Below are positions 50,460-59,167 of a stretch of DNA of 64,000 bases, in pieces; position 1 is the first letter of the stretch; every line of letters begins with the position of its first letter. The stretch covers positions 1 to 64,000 of the forward strand of contig NZ_JBHZRC010000015.1 of the NCBI RefSeq assembly GCF_043641075.1, read 5' to 3'. Both the position numbers and the translations under genes were made by a program. A model generated the notes under the pieces. That model was not told the DNA's origin and did not search any database. It was given only the letters and a program-made list of their open reading frames with translations. Source of the stretch: Bacillus_BD oryzisoli_A (GTDB taxonomy: Bacteria > Bacillota > Bacilli > Bacillales > Cytobacillaceae).

Positions 50460-51449
50460 ATGATCCTAGTCGTCGGCGGGGCCGGTTATATCGGCAGTCA
50501 TTTGGTAAAAGAATTAGTGAAAGAAAAGGAAGTTGTGGTGCTTGATAATCTATCAACAGGGCATAGATGGGCAGTTGATGAGAAAGCTGTTTTTGTTGAA
50601 GGGGATTTAGGAAATTCCAAGGATTTGGATTCCGTATTTTCTACATATAAAATAGAAGCGGTTATGCATTTTGCAGCCAACAGCCTGGTAGGCGAATCGG
50701 TTGTGGACCCGATGAAATACTATCAAAACAATGTAGCAGCAACCATGACGTTACTAGAAGCTATGAAGAAATACGATGTGAAAAAATTCATTTTTTCATC
50801 TACTGCAGCAACATATGGGATTCCGAATGTTGAAATTATTACAGAAGAAACCCCGACGAATCCGATTAATCCGTACGGCCATTCAAAGTTAATGGTTGAG
50901 CAGATTTTGGCTGATTATGCGAGAGCATATGGTTTCAAATATGTCGTGCTGCGTTATTTCAATGCGGCAGGTGCCTATGAAACGGCTGAAATTGGTGAAA
51001 AGCATCATCCGGAAACACATTTAATTCCGCTAGTTCTACAGCAGCTGTTAGGAGAGCGGGAAAGCATCTCCGTTTTTGGCAGTGACTATGATACGCCAGA
51101 TGGTACCTGCATCCGTGATTATATCCATGTGACGGATTTGGCCAGAGCACATATGCTAGCACTCGATGCCTTACTGTCAGGTAAAAAAGACACCTCTGTC
51201 TATAATCTCGGTAATGGGTTAGGCTATTCCGTAAAAGAGGTAATTGAAACCTGCGAAAAAGTCACCGGCAAAGCAGCGAATGTCATCATGGCAGATCGAA
51301 GAGAAGGGGATCCGGCAAGACTTGTCGCTTCTTCAGAGAAAATCTTTAAAGAACTTGGATGGAAAGCAGAGTATACGTTAGAGGATATTATTGCGAGTGC
51401 GTGGAATTGGCATTCGAGAGGGATTTCATGGGGAGCATCCGTTTTTTGA
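50460..51449 (+). CDS. galE: UDP-glucose 4-epimerase
   Basis: 329 residues, AAAGGAGATG before the ATG. NAD-binding VVGGAGYIGSHLVKEL (residues 4-19), DNLSTGHRWAV, FSSTAATYG with the catalytic Thr/Ser near 118, and YGHSK (Tyr-x-x-x-Lys, near 144), followed by RYFNAAGA and TCIRDYIHVTDLARAH. It interconverts UDP-glucose and UDP-galactose, supplying galactosyl units for surface glycans. Its position near the polysaccharide co-polymerase and kinase genes suggests an envelope glycan role. A terminator overlaps the stop codon. Confidence 0.95.
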   Translation: MILVVGGAGYIGSHLVKELVKEKEVVVLDNLSTGHRWAVDEKAVFVEGDLGNSKDLDSVFSTYKIEAVMHFAANSLVGESVVDPMKYYQNNVAATMTLLEAMKKYDVKKFIFSSTAATYGIPNVEIITEETPTNPINPYGHSKLMVEQILADYARAYGFKYVVLRYFNAAGAYETAEIGEKHHPETHLIPLVLQQLLGERESISVFGSDYDTPDGTCIRDYIHVTDLARAHMLALDALLSGKKDTSVYNLGNGLGYSVKEVIETCEKVTGKAANVIMADRREGDPARLVASSEKIFKELGWKAEYTLEDIIASAWNWHSRGISWGASVF

Positions 51450-51462
51450 CGGGTGCTTTTTG
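51426..51462 (+). terminator. Terminator of galE
   Basis: AGCATCCGT pairs with ACGGGTGCT around TTTTTG, followed by TTTTT; the stem includes the last codons of the gene. Confidence 0.8.
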
Positions 51463-51538
51463 TGTCTTTGGTAATCTGGGTTAATTAATCTATTTAGGGG
51501 CTTGCAAAGAGAAGAGAGATTAAAGGATGGCGGTCATT

Positions 51539-52116
51539 GTAGTGCCCGTGAGGAGGAAAGAGAAGGGCTAGTGGGGACTATCGGGATTTGATAGTGCCCG
51601 TGGAGAGGAAAGAAAAGGGCTAGTGGACATTATCAGGGTTTGATAGTGCCTGCGAGGAGGAAGGAAGAGTGCTAGCGGGAACTATCGGGATTTGATAGTG
51701 CCCGTGGAGAGGAAAGAAAAGGGCTAGTGGGCATTATCAGGGTTTGATAGTGCCTGCGAGGAGGAAAGAAGAGTGCTAGCGGGCACTATCGGGATTTGAT
51801 AGTGCCCGTGGAGAGGAAAGAAAAGGGCTAGTGGACATTATCAGGGTTTGATAGTGCCTGCGAGGAGGAAGGAAGAGTGCTAGCGGGAACTATCGCGATT
51901 TTATAGTGCCCGTAGAGAGGAAAGAAAAGGGCTAGTGGGCATTATCAGGGTTTGATAGTGCCCGTGAGGAGGAAAGAAAAGGGCTAGTGGGCATTATCAG
52001 GGTTTGATAGTGCCCGTGAGGAGAAGCGAAAAAGGTAAGCGGGAATTATCGGGGTTTGATAGTTCCCGTAAGGAGGAAAGAAAAGGACTAACGGGAATTA
52101 TCAGGCTTGATAGGGA
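51539..52116. repeat. Second tandem array of 52-bp units (eleven copies)
   Basis: ATAGTGCC-type starts recur at 51539, 51591, 51643, 51695, 51747, 51799, 51851, 51903, 51955, 52007 and 52059, an exact 52-bp period. Each unit carries GGGCACTATC-7 nt-GATAGTGCCC or a near variant, a strong hairpin. Neighbouring units alternate between two subtypes (cccgtggagagg and cctgcgaggagg). The sequence is unrelated to the first array at 24661-25200. Confidence 0.95.
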
Positions 52117-52404
52117 ATCAAGCAGGCCATCTGATGCCCGAATCCTGATTCGCAAATGACAAAAGAGAACTAAGAAGCCAATCTACTGCCTGAAAACAGA
52201 AATGATTCATGAAAAAGGTAACCAAGAAACCCTTTATCAAAAACATTCCCCAACTGTGCACAAACCAGTACCACTCATAACCTCCTTACTTAAGTAAAAA
52301 CTCCATCATTTCCCCCTCCCCCGTCCTCAAACTCTCATAATCTCCTATCACCGTAATTGTATTTTTTTCCGAATGAATTGGACGAAATCTGTTATCTGGA
52401 TATA
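52117..52404. other. Intergenic region without clear features
   Basis: 290 bp after the array and before the PTS regulator; no gene or structure with support. A C-rich stretch lies near 52310. Confidence 0.35.
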
Positions 52405-52419
52405 TTGTAAGCGGTTTCC
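52405..52419. promoter_or_regulatory. cre-like site before the PTS operon
   Basis: TTGTAAGCGGTTTCC matches the cre consensus at all but the last base. It lies about 40 bp before the regulator start, a place typical for catabolite repression of PTS operons. Confidence 0.55.
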
Positions 52420-52456
52420 CCTGGTGGTAACATAAAGTCAAGAGGTGGTTGATACC

Positions 52457-54592
52457 ATGCTAAACTCGAGAGCAACTCAGATTTTGAACAAGCTGTATGA
52501 AGAAGAGGACTACATTTCAGTTCATGAGTTAGCCGAGCTGACCAAGTCTTCGGATCGTTCAGTAAGGTACAATTTGCAAAAAATTGATGAGTTCCTAAAC
52601 AAAAATCAAATTGATTTTTTAGAAAGGCATCATTTAAAGGGTGTGAAATTAAATGTTACGGACAATACAAGAAAGGTGTTAGCGAACTTTCTTGCCGAGC
52701 ATAATCCCTATCAAACGATCCTTTCTAAAGAAGAAATCCAGCTGTTCATGACGCTGCACATCTTAATCAATCAAAAGGAGATGCCGATTTCTTTTTTTGA
52801 AAAAAGCTTAAATGCATCGAGAACGACAATCAACAATATCTCAAATGAACTCAACGAGTTTTTTGAAAGCAAGCATTATCAATTTCATCGTGTTCCTAAG
52901 AAAGGAATTTATATTACGGGTGATGAAAATGCACGAATTCTTGATTTTGTCGAGCTGTTCAGCAGCAGCCTGAACATTCATGAATTCTATCATTATATTG
53001 AAGTTGGGAAAACCTCATCGAAGCTAGGGGATCTGCTCCTGAAGCATTTATTTAACCGAAAGGATTTAGAGTATATCAAATCACTTATCCTTTACCTTGA
53101 GGATCAATTAAATGTAATGTATGACGATAAGTCATTTCTAATGCTTACGGTTTATTTTACGAGATTAATCAACCGTTCGCGGGCTAAATTGATTCTGCAA
53201 CACAATGAGATGCAATGGAAGGTGGAGGCTAAGGACCTCGAAGGTTATCAAGTATCGGAAAATATCCTGAATAAATTGGCTAACGTTTACGCTGAAGTTG
53301 AAATCAGCGAAATAGAAATCGCCTATTTAATGAGTTTTATCGTCAGTATGAAGACGATTAAAACGGAACAAAAGACAAAGGAAAGTGTTTCTGAGATTGC
53401 CGATAGGCTGATTAAGGAAGTGGAAAAGTATTACCAAATCTCTTTTTCCGATAAACGAGAGGAGTTACATAGGTTATTGCTTCTCCATATCGAACCGATG
53501 ATGAATCGGATTCGCTTTCAGCTTAAATTGGAAAATCCGCTCTATGATGAAGTACTTCAAGCACATCAAGACCTTTTTTACCATCTTAATGAGGTTTGTA
53601 AAAAAATCAACGCTGTCTATCATATCGATATAAATAAGCAGGAGGTATCTTATTTAACGCTCCACTTTGCTTCGATGATGGAAAAGCTACGGGAGTATTC
53701 CGAAGGGCCGAAACTCTTAGTAGTCTGTGTCGAAGGCGTAGCGATTTCCAAATATTTAGCAGCATCCCTTACCAACCTTTTTAATATATGGGAGATTGAT
53801 ACGCTACCGGTCAGACACATTACCGATTCTATTGTCAATAAGTACGATCTTATCGTCAGTACGGTCCCTTTACCGAAGCTGGACCGCAAGAAAGTGATTG
53901 AAGTCAACAGTGTTCTCACAAAAGAGGATATTGAAAAATTAAAGGACAAGCTGAATGTCAGCTACAATTATACGGCGGAGAATAACGTGGCATTGGTGAA
54001 CCGGCTTGTCAATGTTATTCAGGAATCCTGTGAAATAAAGGATATCTATAAGCTAAAATATGATTTGCTTACTGAACTATTAAATCGTGATGAAAAAAAA
54101 TCACTACCAAATCAATTAGAAGTAAAAATAAATTTTTCCAAAGAATTTGTAAAAGTAAATCTACCCGCAGACCATTGGAAGGACGCCATCAACAGCGGCG
54201 TGGGGATTCTTCTGAGAAATGGCTGTGTAGCAGAAAGCTATGGAGAGAAAATTATCAGCAATCTCGAGGAGTTTGGACCGTATATGTCCATTGCTCCAGG
54301 AGTAGTTCTCTCTCATGCAGGTCCGGAAGACGGCGTGTTTGAAAATTCAATGAGTATTGTGACCTTGAATCAGGGGGTCGAATTTCATGATCGCTTTGAC
54401 GAACCGGTGCATTTGATTATTACAATTGCCCTTAAAGAAGGGAATGGACATTTATCGATCGTTGAAGACTTAATTAAGCTGGCCAACAACAAGAGCTTTG
54501 TTAACGATATGCTTCGATGCAATCAGTCACAGGAAATAATGGAATTATTAATGAAAGAAATAGACTTTTTACCAGAGGTGAATAGAGGATGA
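52457..54592 (+). CDS. PRD-containing PTS operon activator (LicR/MtlR/ManR type)
   Basis: 711 residues from ATG 52457, nine bases after AGAGGTGG. N-terminal helix-turn-helix (ATQILNKLYEEEDYISVHELAELTKSSDRSVRYNLQKI), an Mga-like second HTH, two PRD domains with regulatory His residues (about 180-400), a IIB-like segment (LLVVCVEGVAISKYLAA, about 425-440) and a C-terminal mannitol-type IIA domain (about 570-705, with LSHAGPEDGVFENSMSIVTL, where the His may be phosphorylated). PTS phosphorylation of these domains couples activation to substrate uptake. It overlaps the glycosidase gene by 4 nt and so controls its own operon. Confidence 0.9.
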   Translation: MLNSRATQILNKLYEEEDYISVHELAELTKSSDRSVRYNLQKIDEFLNKNQIDFLERHHLKGVKLNVTDNTRKVLANFLAEHNPYQTILSKEEIQLFMTLHILINQKEMPISFFEKSLNASRTTINNISNELNEFFESKHYQFHRVPKKGIYITGDENARILDFVELFSSSLNIHEFYHYIEVGKTSSKLGDLLLKHLFNRKDLEYIKSLILYLEDQLNVMYDDKSFLMLTVYFTRLINRSRAKLILQHNEMQWKVEAKDLEGYQVSENILNKLANVYAEVEISEIEIAYLMSFIVSMKTIKTEQKTKESVSEIADRLIKEVEKYYQISFSDKREELHRLLLLHIEPMMNRIRFQLKLENPLYDEVLQAHQDLFYHLNEVCKKINAVYHIDINKQEVSYLTLHFASMMEKLREYSEGPKLLVVCVEGVAISKYLAASLTNLFNIWEIDTLPVRHITDSIVNKYDLIVSTVPLPKLDRKKVIEVNSVLTKEDIEKLKDKLNVSYNYTAENNVALVNRLVNVIQESCEIKDIYKLKYDLLTELLNRDEKKSLPNQLEVKINFSKEFVKVNLPADHWKDAINSGVGILLRNGCVAESYGEKIISNLEEFGPYMSIAPGVVLSHAGPEDGVFENSMSIVTLNQGVEFHDRFDEPVHLIITIALKEGNGHLSIVEDLIKLANNKSFVNDMLRCNQSQEIMELLMKEIDFLPEVNRG

Positions 54593-55971
54593 AAAAACTA
54601 GTTGTACTAGGCGGTGGCGGAGTTCGCTCTCCATTTTTAGCAAAATCATTAATCTCAAATGCAAAGGATTTACACATAAGTGAGATTGTTTTTATGGATG
54701 ATAATGAAGATAAATTACGAATTTTTGGTGGCATCTCCAGAACAGTTGCCAATGCGATTGACCCAGAGGTGAAATTCTGGACGACGACATCTGTGGAGGA
54801 AGCTGTAAAGGATGCCCATTATGTAATTACGACATTACGTGTGGAGCAGGACAAGGGTCGTTTCCAGGATGAAAAAATCGCACAGGAATATGGGTTATTA
54901 GGTCAGGAAACAACCGGTGTCGGTGGGTTTGCGATGTCGCTTCGTTCCATTCCGATGCTGAAAAAATACTGCAAAATCATCAATGAACTGGCAGATCCAA
55001 ATGTGTTAATCTTTAACTTTACAAACCCATCAGGACTTGTGACACAGGCGCTGCGCAGTGAAGGCTTCGATAATGTCTACGGTATCTGTGACGGCCCGTC
55101 TCATTTTATCGAAACATTGGAAGAAGTGCTTGGCGTAACACATGATGAGTTCGATATTACTTGCTACGGCTTGAACCATTTATCCTTCTATCGTGATGCA
55201 AAGGTGAATGGACGTCCAATGATGGACGAGCTGTTAAACCATCCGGATTTATATAAAAAGACAGATATGAGACTGTTTGATAAGGAATTAGTTGAAATCC
55301 TTGGCAACGAGCTGCCTAACGAATATCTCTATTTCTTCTTCTATCATGATAAGGTAATCCGCTCGATCGAAGTAAATGGCGGTGCAAGAGGACAGCTGAT
55401 TAAGGATATCAACGAAAGAATGCTTGCTAGTATCAACGAAGTGGACCCAGAGGATACGAATGAAATTTTCAACATCTATATGAAACACATTATGGAAAGA
55501 GAAAGAAGCTACTTTGCCATTGAATCAGGTGAAACAAGACCAGAGGAATTCCCGGTTCCGACATTACAGGAGTATGTTCAGCAGCCGGATAAGGGTGGAT
55601 ATTCCGGCATTGCATTGAACTTTATCAAAGCCTTCCATGGTGATAAAAAGACAAAAATGACATTAATGGTTCCAAACAACGGTGCGATTAAAGAATTACA
55701 GGATGATGATGTCATTGAGATTACCTGTGATATCGAAAAAGGAATTGTTTCTCCAAGACAAATCAGTGACATACCAGAGCTACAAATGCATTTCATTAAA
55801 ACAATCAAGCGCTTTGAAAGATTAACCGTTGAAGCTATAAATGAAAAGAATCGTTTAAAAGCAGTTGAAGCATTAATGATTCATCCATTAATCAATTCTT
55901 ATAACATTGCTGCGCAAATAGTAGACGAATTGCTTGAATTATATAAAGACCATATTGGACAGTGGAGCTAA
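54589..55971 (+). CDS. GH4 6-phospho-beta-glucosidase (ChbF/LicH-like)
   Basis: 460 residues, overlapping the regulator by 4 nt (ATGA). NAD-binding VVLGGGGVRSPFL (residues 5-17), RVEQDKGRFQDEKIAQEYG, GQETTGVGGFAMSLRSIP, TNPSGLVTQAL, then metal-binding Cys167 in ICDGP and His197 in LNHLSF. GH4 enzymes cleave phosphorylated disaccharides by an NAD- and Mn-dependent oxidation/elimination. With the deaminases and the chitobiose-type PTS in this operon, phosphorylated chitobiose is the likeliest substrate; cellobiose-6-phosphate is the alternative. Confidence 0.92.
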   Translation: MKKLVVLGGGGVRSPFLAKSLISNAKDLHISEIVFMDDNEDKLRIFGGISRTVANAIDPEVKFWTTTSVEEAVKDAHYVITTLRVEQDKGRFQDEKIAQEYGLLGQETTGVGGFAMSLRSIPMLKKYCKIINELADPNVLIFNFTNPSGLVTQALRSEGFDNVYGICDGPSHFIETLEEVLGVTHDEFDITCYGLNHLSFYRDAKVNGRPMMDELLNHPDLYKKTDMRLFDKELVEILGNELPNEYLYFFFYHDKVIRSIEVNGGARGQLIKDINERMLASINEVDPEDTNEIFNIYMKHIMERERSYFAIESGETRPEEFPVPTLQEYVQQPDKGGYSGIALNFIKAFHGDKKTKMTLMVPNNGAIKELQDDDVIEITCDIEKGIVSPRQISDIPELQMHFIKTIKRFERLTVEAINEKNRLKAVEALMIHPLINSYNIAAQIVDELLELYKDHIGQWS

Positions 55972-55976
55972 TTACG

Positions 55977-56699
55977 ATGGAGATTAAAACTGTTAAAGAT
56001 TATGATGCATTATCGGCGTGCTTGGCTGATGAAGTTCTTTCCTATATGGTGTCGTCCTCTGAGAAGTTGATTTGTCTTCCCTCAGGGGACACCCCCTTAG
56101 GTGCTTTTAAATGGATTGCGGAGTCTCTTGCAGAAAAAGAAGCTCCATCCTTACACTATAAGCTAGTCGGGCTTGATGAGTGGGTCGGAATGGGAAGAGA
56201 GACAGAAGGCAGCTGCCAATTTTATATGAACGAGCATCTCTATAAGCCAGGAAAGATAGATGATGCAAGGATAGTAGAATTTAATGCGAAAGCTGAGGAT
56301 TTAGAAAACGAACTAGAGAAAATGGATCAATTTTTAAAAGAACATGGTCCTCTTGATCTAGTTGTACTTGGCATCGGGATGAATGGTCATCTCGGATTGA
56401 ATGAGCCGGGGACTAGCTTTAAAACGTACTCACATATTGTCCCATTAACTGATAAAACAAAGGAAGTCGCGCAAAAGTATTTTTCAGAGGAAACCCCGCT
56501 TGAAAAGGGAATTACCCTTGGCATCAACTATTTTTTAGAAGCAAAAAGGCTAATCGTCATTGCCTCAGGAAAACACAAGGCAGACATTATCAAACAGCTT
56601 GTGGACAGTGAAGCTACCGAGTCACTGCCAGCATCGATTGTGAAGCTGCATAAGAACAGTACTTTGCTGATTGATGAAGCTGCTGCATCAAGCCTGTAA
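55977..56699 (+). CDS. Glucosamine-6-phosphate deaminase-like protein (first of two)
   Basis: 240 residues from ATG 55977, with GGAG about nine bases before and six bases after the glycosidase stop. NagB/SOL fold: LICLPSGDTPLGAF near 29-42, LVGLDEWVG near 67-75 (catalytic-base Asp), and GIGMNGHLGLNEPG near 131-144 (His of the active site). The pattern is shared with the later nagB at 59168, but the sequence is distant, so this one may have a different or regulatory role, or prefer another amino sugar phosphate. The likely reaction is glucosamine 6-phosphate to fructose 6-phosphate and ammonia. Confidence 0.82.
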   Translation: MEIKTVKDYDALSACLADEVLSYMVSSSEKLICLPSGDTPLGAFKWIAESLAEKEAPSLHYKLVGLDEWVGMGRETEGSCQFYMNEHLYKPGKIDDARIVEFNAKAEDLENELEKMDQFLKEHGPLDLVVLGIGMNGHLGLNEPGTSFKTYSHIVPLTDKTKEVAQKYFSEETPLEKGITLGINYFLEAKRLIVIASGKHKADIIKQLVDSEATESLPASIVKLHKNSTLLIDEAAASSL

Positions 56700-56712
56700 G
56701 GAGGAGAAAAGG

Positions 56713-57063
56713 ATGAATGAGGAAAATACGCAAGTAATGGATCAGGATATGGAGCAGATCTGTTTTCAAATTATCGCCTTCTCTGGGGAGGCATTTTCAA
56801 AAATGATGGAGGCGATGAAAGTCTGCCGCACAGGTGATTATGAAAAAGCAGATGAAGAAATGGAAGAAGCGTCAGACCTATTAAATCAAGCGCATAATGC
56901 ACATACGAATTTGCTTGTAAATGAAGCGCAGGGAAAAAAGGTTGAATTCTCTGTCCTACTAGGCCATGCCCAGGATAATTTAATGAATACCATGCTGACG
57001 AAAACATTAATGGAAGAAATGATGAGCATGTATAAAGAGCTGAAGGGTGAACGTTTGGCATAA
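56713..57063 (+). CDS. PTS lactose/cellobiose/chitobiose IIA
   Basis: 116 residues from ATG 56713, with AAGGAGGAG before it. All-helical IIA-Lac fold with the phosphorylated His in DLLNQAHNAHTNLL (about residues 55-68) and a coordinating Asp in GHAQDNLMN near 85. It takes phosphate from HPr and passes it to IIB. The trailing helix KTLMEEMMSMYKELK is typical. Separated from the IIB gene by about 180 bp that contain a palindromic repeat. Confidence 0.9.
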   Translation: MNEENTQVMDQDMEQICFQIIAFSGEAFSKMMEAMKVCRTGDYEKADEEMEEASDLLNQAHNAHTNLLVNEAQGKKVEFSVLLGHAQDNLMNTMLTKTLMEEMMSMYKELKGERLA

Positions 57064-57120
57064 GAATTATGATGTTTTTCTTGAAAGCTTTGTTAAAGAA
57101 CAATGTTGTTTTTGTAGCAG

Positions 57121-57194
57121 GTTGATTGTAGTGGAAGGCACGAAGACTCCTGCGGTCGCCCGCGGAAAGCGAAGTGCCTGTAACTAAAATCAAC
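57121..57194. repeat. Dispersed Bacillaceae-type repeat inside the PTS operon
   Basis: Arms GTTGATT..AGT..AGGCAC and GTGCCT..ACT..AATCAAC pair to form a long hairpin, with CGAAGACTCCTGCGG and CCGCGG in the loop. The CGAAGACTCCTGCGG core is a sequence I associate with intergenic repeats in many Bacillus genomes. It lies between IIA and IIB in the same operon. Confidence 0.65.
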
Positions 57195-57240
57195 AACTTA
57201 GTTTTACAGAGCATTTTAAAAAAGAAAGGGATGAAAAACG

Positions 57241-57582
57241 ATGGATTTAAAAAAATTACACGTATTGCTTGTATGTAACTTAGGTGCTTCAACAGGTGTT
57301 ATGGTAGCTAAAATGCGGGACATTGCAGCAAACAGCAAGAGCTTGGCTAATACGGATGTCAAAATTGATGCACGTCCGGCAGGCGATATCAAAGAGTATC
57401 TGGCTAATTACGATGTAGTGCTGATGGGACCACAAATCAAGCACCAATATGATCGCTTAAAGAAAATCTGTGATGAACATAATAAACCAATTGGCATTAT
57501 TGATATGAAGGATTATGGATTTGTAAACGGCGGTAATATCCTGAAGCAGGCGATTCTTCTTACCTTAAATCATACAGCTTAA
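57241..57582 (+). CDS. PTS cellobiose/chitobiose IIB
   Basis: 113 residues, AAAGAAAGGG before the ATG. The phosphocysteine is Cys12 in LLVCNLGASTGVM, the usual IIB motif C-x(5)-STG-like of the lactose/cellobiose family; the rest is a small alpha/beta fold (VVLMGPQIKHQYDRLKKICDEHNKPIGIIDMKDYG). It receives phosphate from the IIA protein and hands it to the sugar held by IIC. Confidence 0.9.
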   Translation: MDLKKLHVLLVCNLGASTGVMVAKMRDIAANSKSLANTDVKIDARPAGDIKEYLANYDVVLMGPQIKHQYDRLKKICDEHNKPIGIIDMKDYGFVNGGNILKQAILLTLNHTA

Positions 57583-57618
57583 AACCAATTTATTTCACTT
57601 CAAAAGGAGTGTGTCCAA

Positions 57619-58953
57619 ATGTCTGCAAAAATGCATGGATTTATTAATGGTTTGGAAAAATATCTGGCGCCATTGGCGTCCAGAGTGGAAAGTCAGAGAC
57701 ATATTTCGACGATCAAGGATTCAATGATCAGCCTGATGGCCGTGTTAATGGTTGGATCGATTTCACTAATCATTGGAGGCGTCGGGAACTTCTTCCCAGA
57801 AGGCGGAGCCATTCGCAACTTCTTCGTCGATAATGCAACACTGTTAAATATGCCATTTACCTTTACGTATGGTTTGCTTTCAATCTATGCTGCGGTATCC
57901 ATCTCGTACACGCATGCCAGAAAGCTCGATATTACGCCGTTTCACGCCATTATTGGCGGTTTATTAGCAACCCTAATCCTATGTGCAAAAGTGGTTGATG
58001 GTCAATTCGATATGGCGTTTCTAGATTCAAGAGGTTTGTTTATTGCTATTTTTGCTTCGATTTTATCTGTTGAATTAATGAAGTTTTTAGTAGAGAAAAA
58101 AGTAACGATTCGTATTAAAGGATTGCCTGATATGATTGGTAAAACCTTCGAATCGATACTGCCTTTATTCATTATTATCATAATCTCTGTAGCAATCAAT
58201 ACCATTGTGATTTCAGTAGCTGATGGTCAAAACCTTCCTGAAGCATTCACAACGATGTTTGCACCGGCAGTTAACAGTATCGACTCTCCATGGGGAGTAT
58301 TCCTGGTATCACTTGCGGAAATGATTTTTTGGTTCTTAGGCTTAAACGGATATGCTATTTTAGTAGGGTTTACCTTACCGTTTATGACACAATACCTTGC
58401 AGCAAACGCAGCAGCATTTTCTGCAGGTCAAACACCTGAGTTTATTTTTACAGAAAACTGGTGGGGCTACTTCCTAGCATGTACAGGATCAGGGGTAGTA
58501 GGTGCCATCGCAATTCTTGCTTTATTCAGTAAAGCAAAAACACTAAGATCAGCGGGTAAAGCATCAATTGTTCCAGCCATTTTCAACATCTCAGAGCCGG
58601 TTGTATACGGATTGCCTGTGGTATATAACCCATACTTATTCATTCCGTTTGTATTAGGTACACCATGCCTAGGGTTATTCACCTACTGGGTATTCGAGAT
58701 GGGCTGGGTACGTGCACCAATCGCAGCCGTAGGTGGTATGCCGACACCAATCGCCCAATACCTAGTTACCTTAGACTGGCGCGTCTTCCTACTAGTTCCA
58801 GTCATCATGGGACTTGCGATCTTAATGTACTATCCATTCTTCAAGCTCTATGAAAAATCAGTGCTTGCCAAAGAAGAGGAAGAAGCAAAGAATAAATCGA
58901 CCAAAGTCATTACAGAAGATGACCTAGATCTAGATTTTCTAGAAGAAGCTTAA
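57619..58953 (+). CDS. PTS cellobiose/chitobiose IIC permease (ChbC/CelB-like)
   Basis: 444 residues, AAAGGAGTG before the ATG. About ten membrane helices; IIC-Lac family segments ISTIKDSMISLMAVLMVGSISLIIGG, FWFLGLNGYAILVGF, ISEPVVYGLPVVYNPYLFIPFVLG (the conserved E-P-V-x-x-G-L/P-P loop near the sugar site). Carries the disaccharide inward while it is phosphorylated by IIB. Ends with an acidic tail. It completes the IIA-IIB-IIC set; a terminator follows at 59020. Confidence 0.92.
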   Translation: MSAKMHGFINGLEKYLAPLASRVESQRHISTIKDSMISLMAVLMVGSISLIIGGVGNFFPEGGAIRNFFVDNATLLNMPFTFTYGLLSIYAAVSISYTHARKLDITPFHAIIGGLLATLILCAKVVDGQFDMAFLDSRGLFIAIFASILSVELMKFLVEKKVTIRIKGLPDMIGKTFESILPLFIIIIISVAINTIVISVADGQNLPEAFTTMFAPAVNSIDSPWGVFLVSLAEMIFWFLGLNGYAILVGFTLPFMTQYLAANAAAFSAGQTPEFIFTENWWGYFLACTGSGVVGAIAILALFSKAKTLRSAGKASIVPAIFNISEPVVYGLPVVYNPYLFIPFVLGTPCLGLFTYWVFEMGWVRAPIAAVGGMPTPIAQYLVTLDWRVFLLVPVIMGLAILMYYPFFKLYEKSVLAKEEEEAKNKSTKVITEDDLDLDFLEEA

Positions 58954-59019
58954 ATCACTAGAATAATAAAATTGCTCACCGCAGCCAAAGTTGGGGACCC
59001 AACCCTTAAAGAAACTCCC

Positions 59020-59051
59020 AAAAAACCCTAACCTCATGTTAGGGTTTTTTT
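59020..59051 (+). terminator. Terminator after the IIC gene
   Basis: AAAAACCCTAAC pairs exactly with GTTAGGGTTTTT around CTCAT, followed by more T. Confidence 0.9.
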
Positions 59052-59052
59052 A

Positions 59053-59081
59053 GGAAGCATGGGGACGGTTCTTGTGCTTCC
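59053..59081. repeat. Dispersed repeat, GGGGACGGTTCT..GCTTCC family, copy 6
   Basis: GGAAGCATGGGGACGGTTCT followed by TGTGCTTCC. It sits directly after the terminator and before nagB. Confidence 0.75.
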
Positions 59082-59167
59082 ATACCGTGAAGGAACCAGT
59101 ATCCAACTACAAAACGATTTATTTGATCGAACAAAAACGTCCGTTTTTAAAAAGGAGGAAAAGGAAA

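Noticed and set aside
51539..52116. CRISPR array
   Set aside because: Same reason: the whole 52-bp unit repeats, leaving no spacers.
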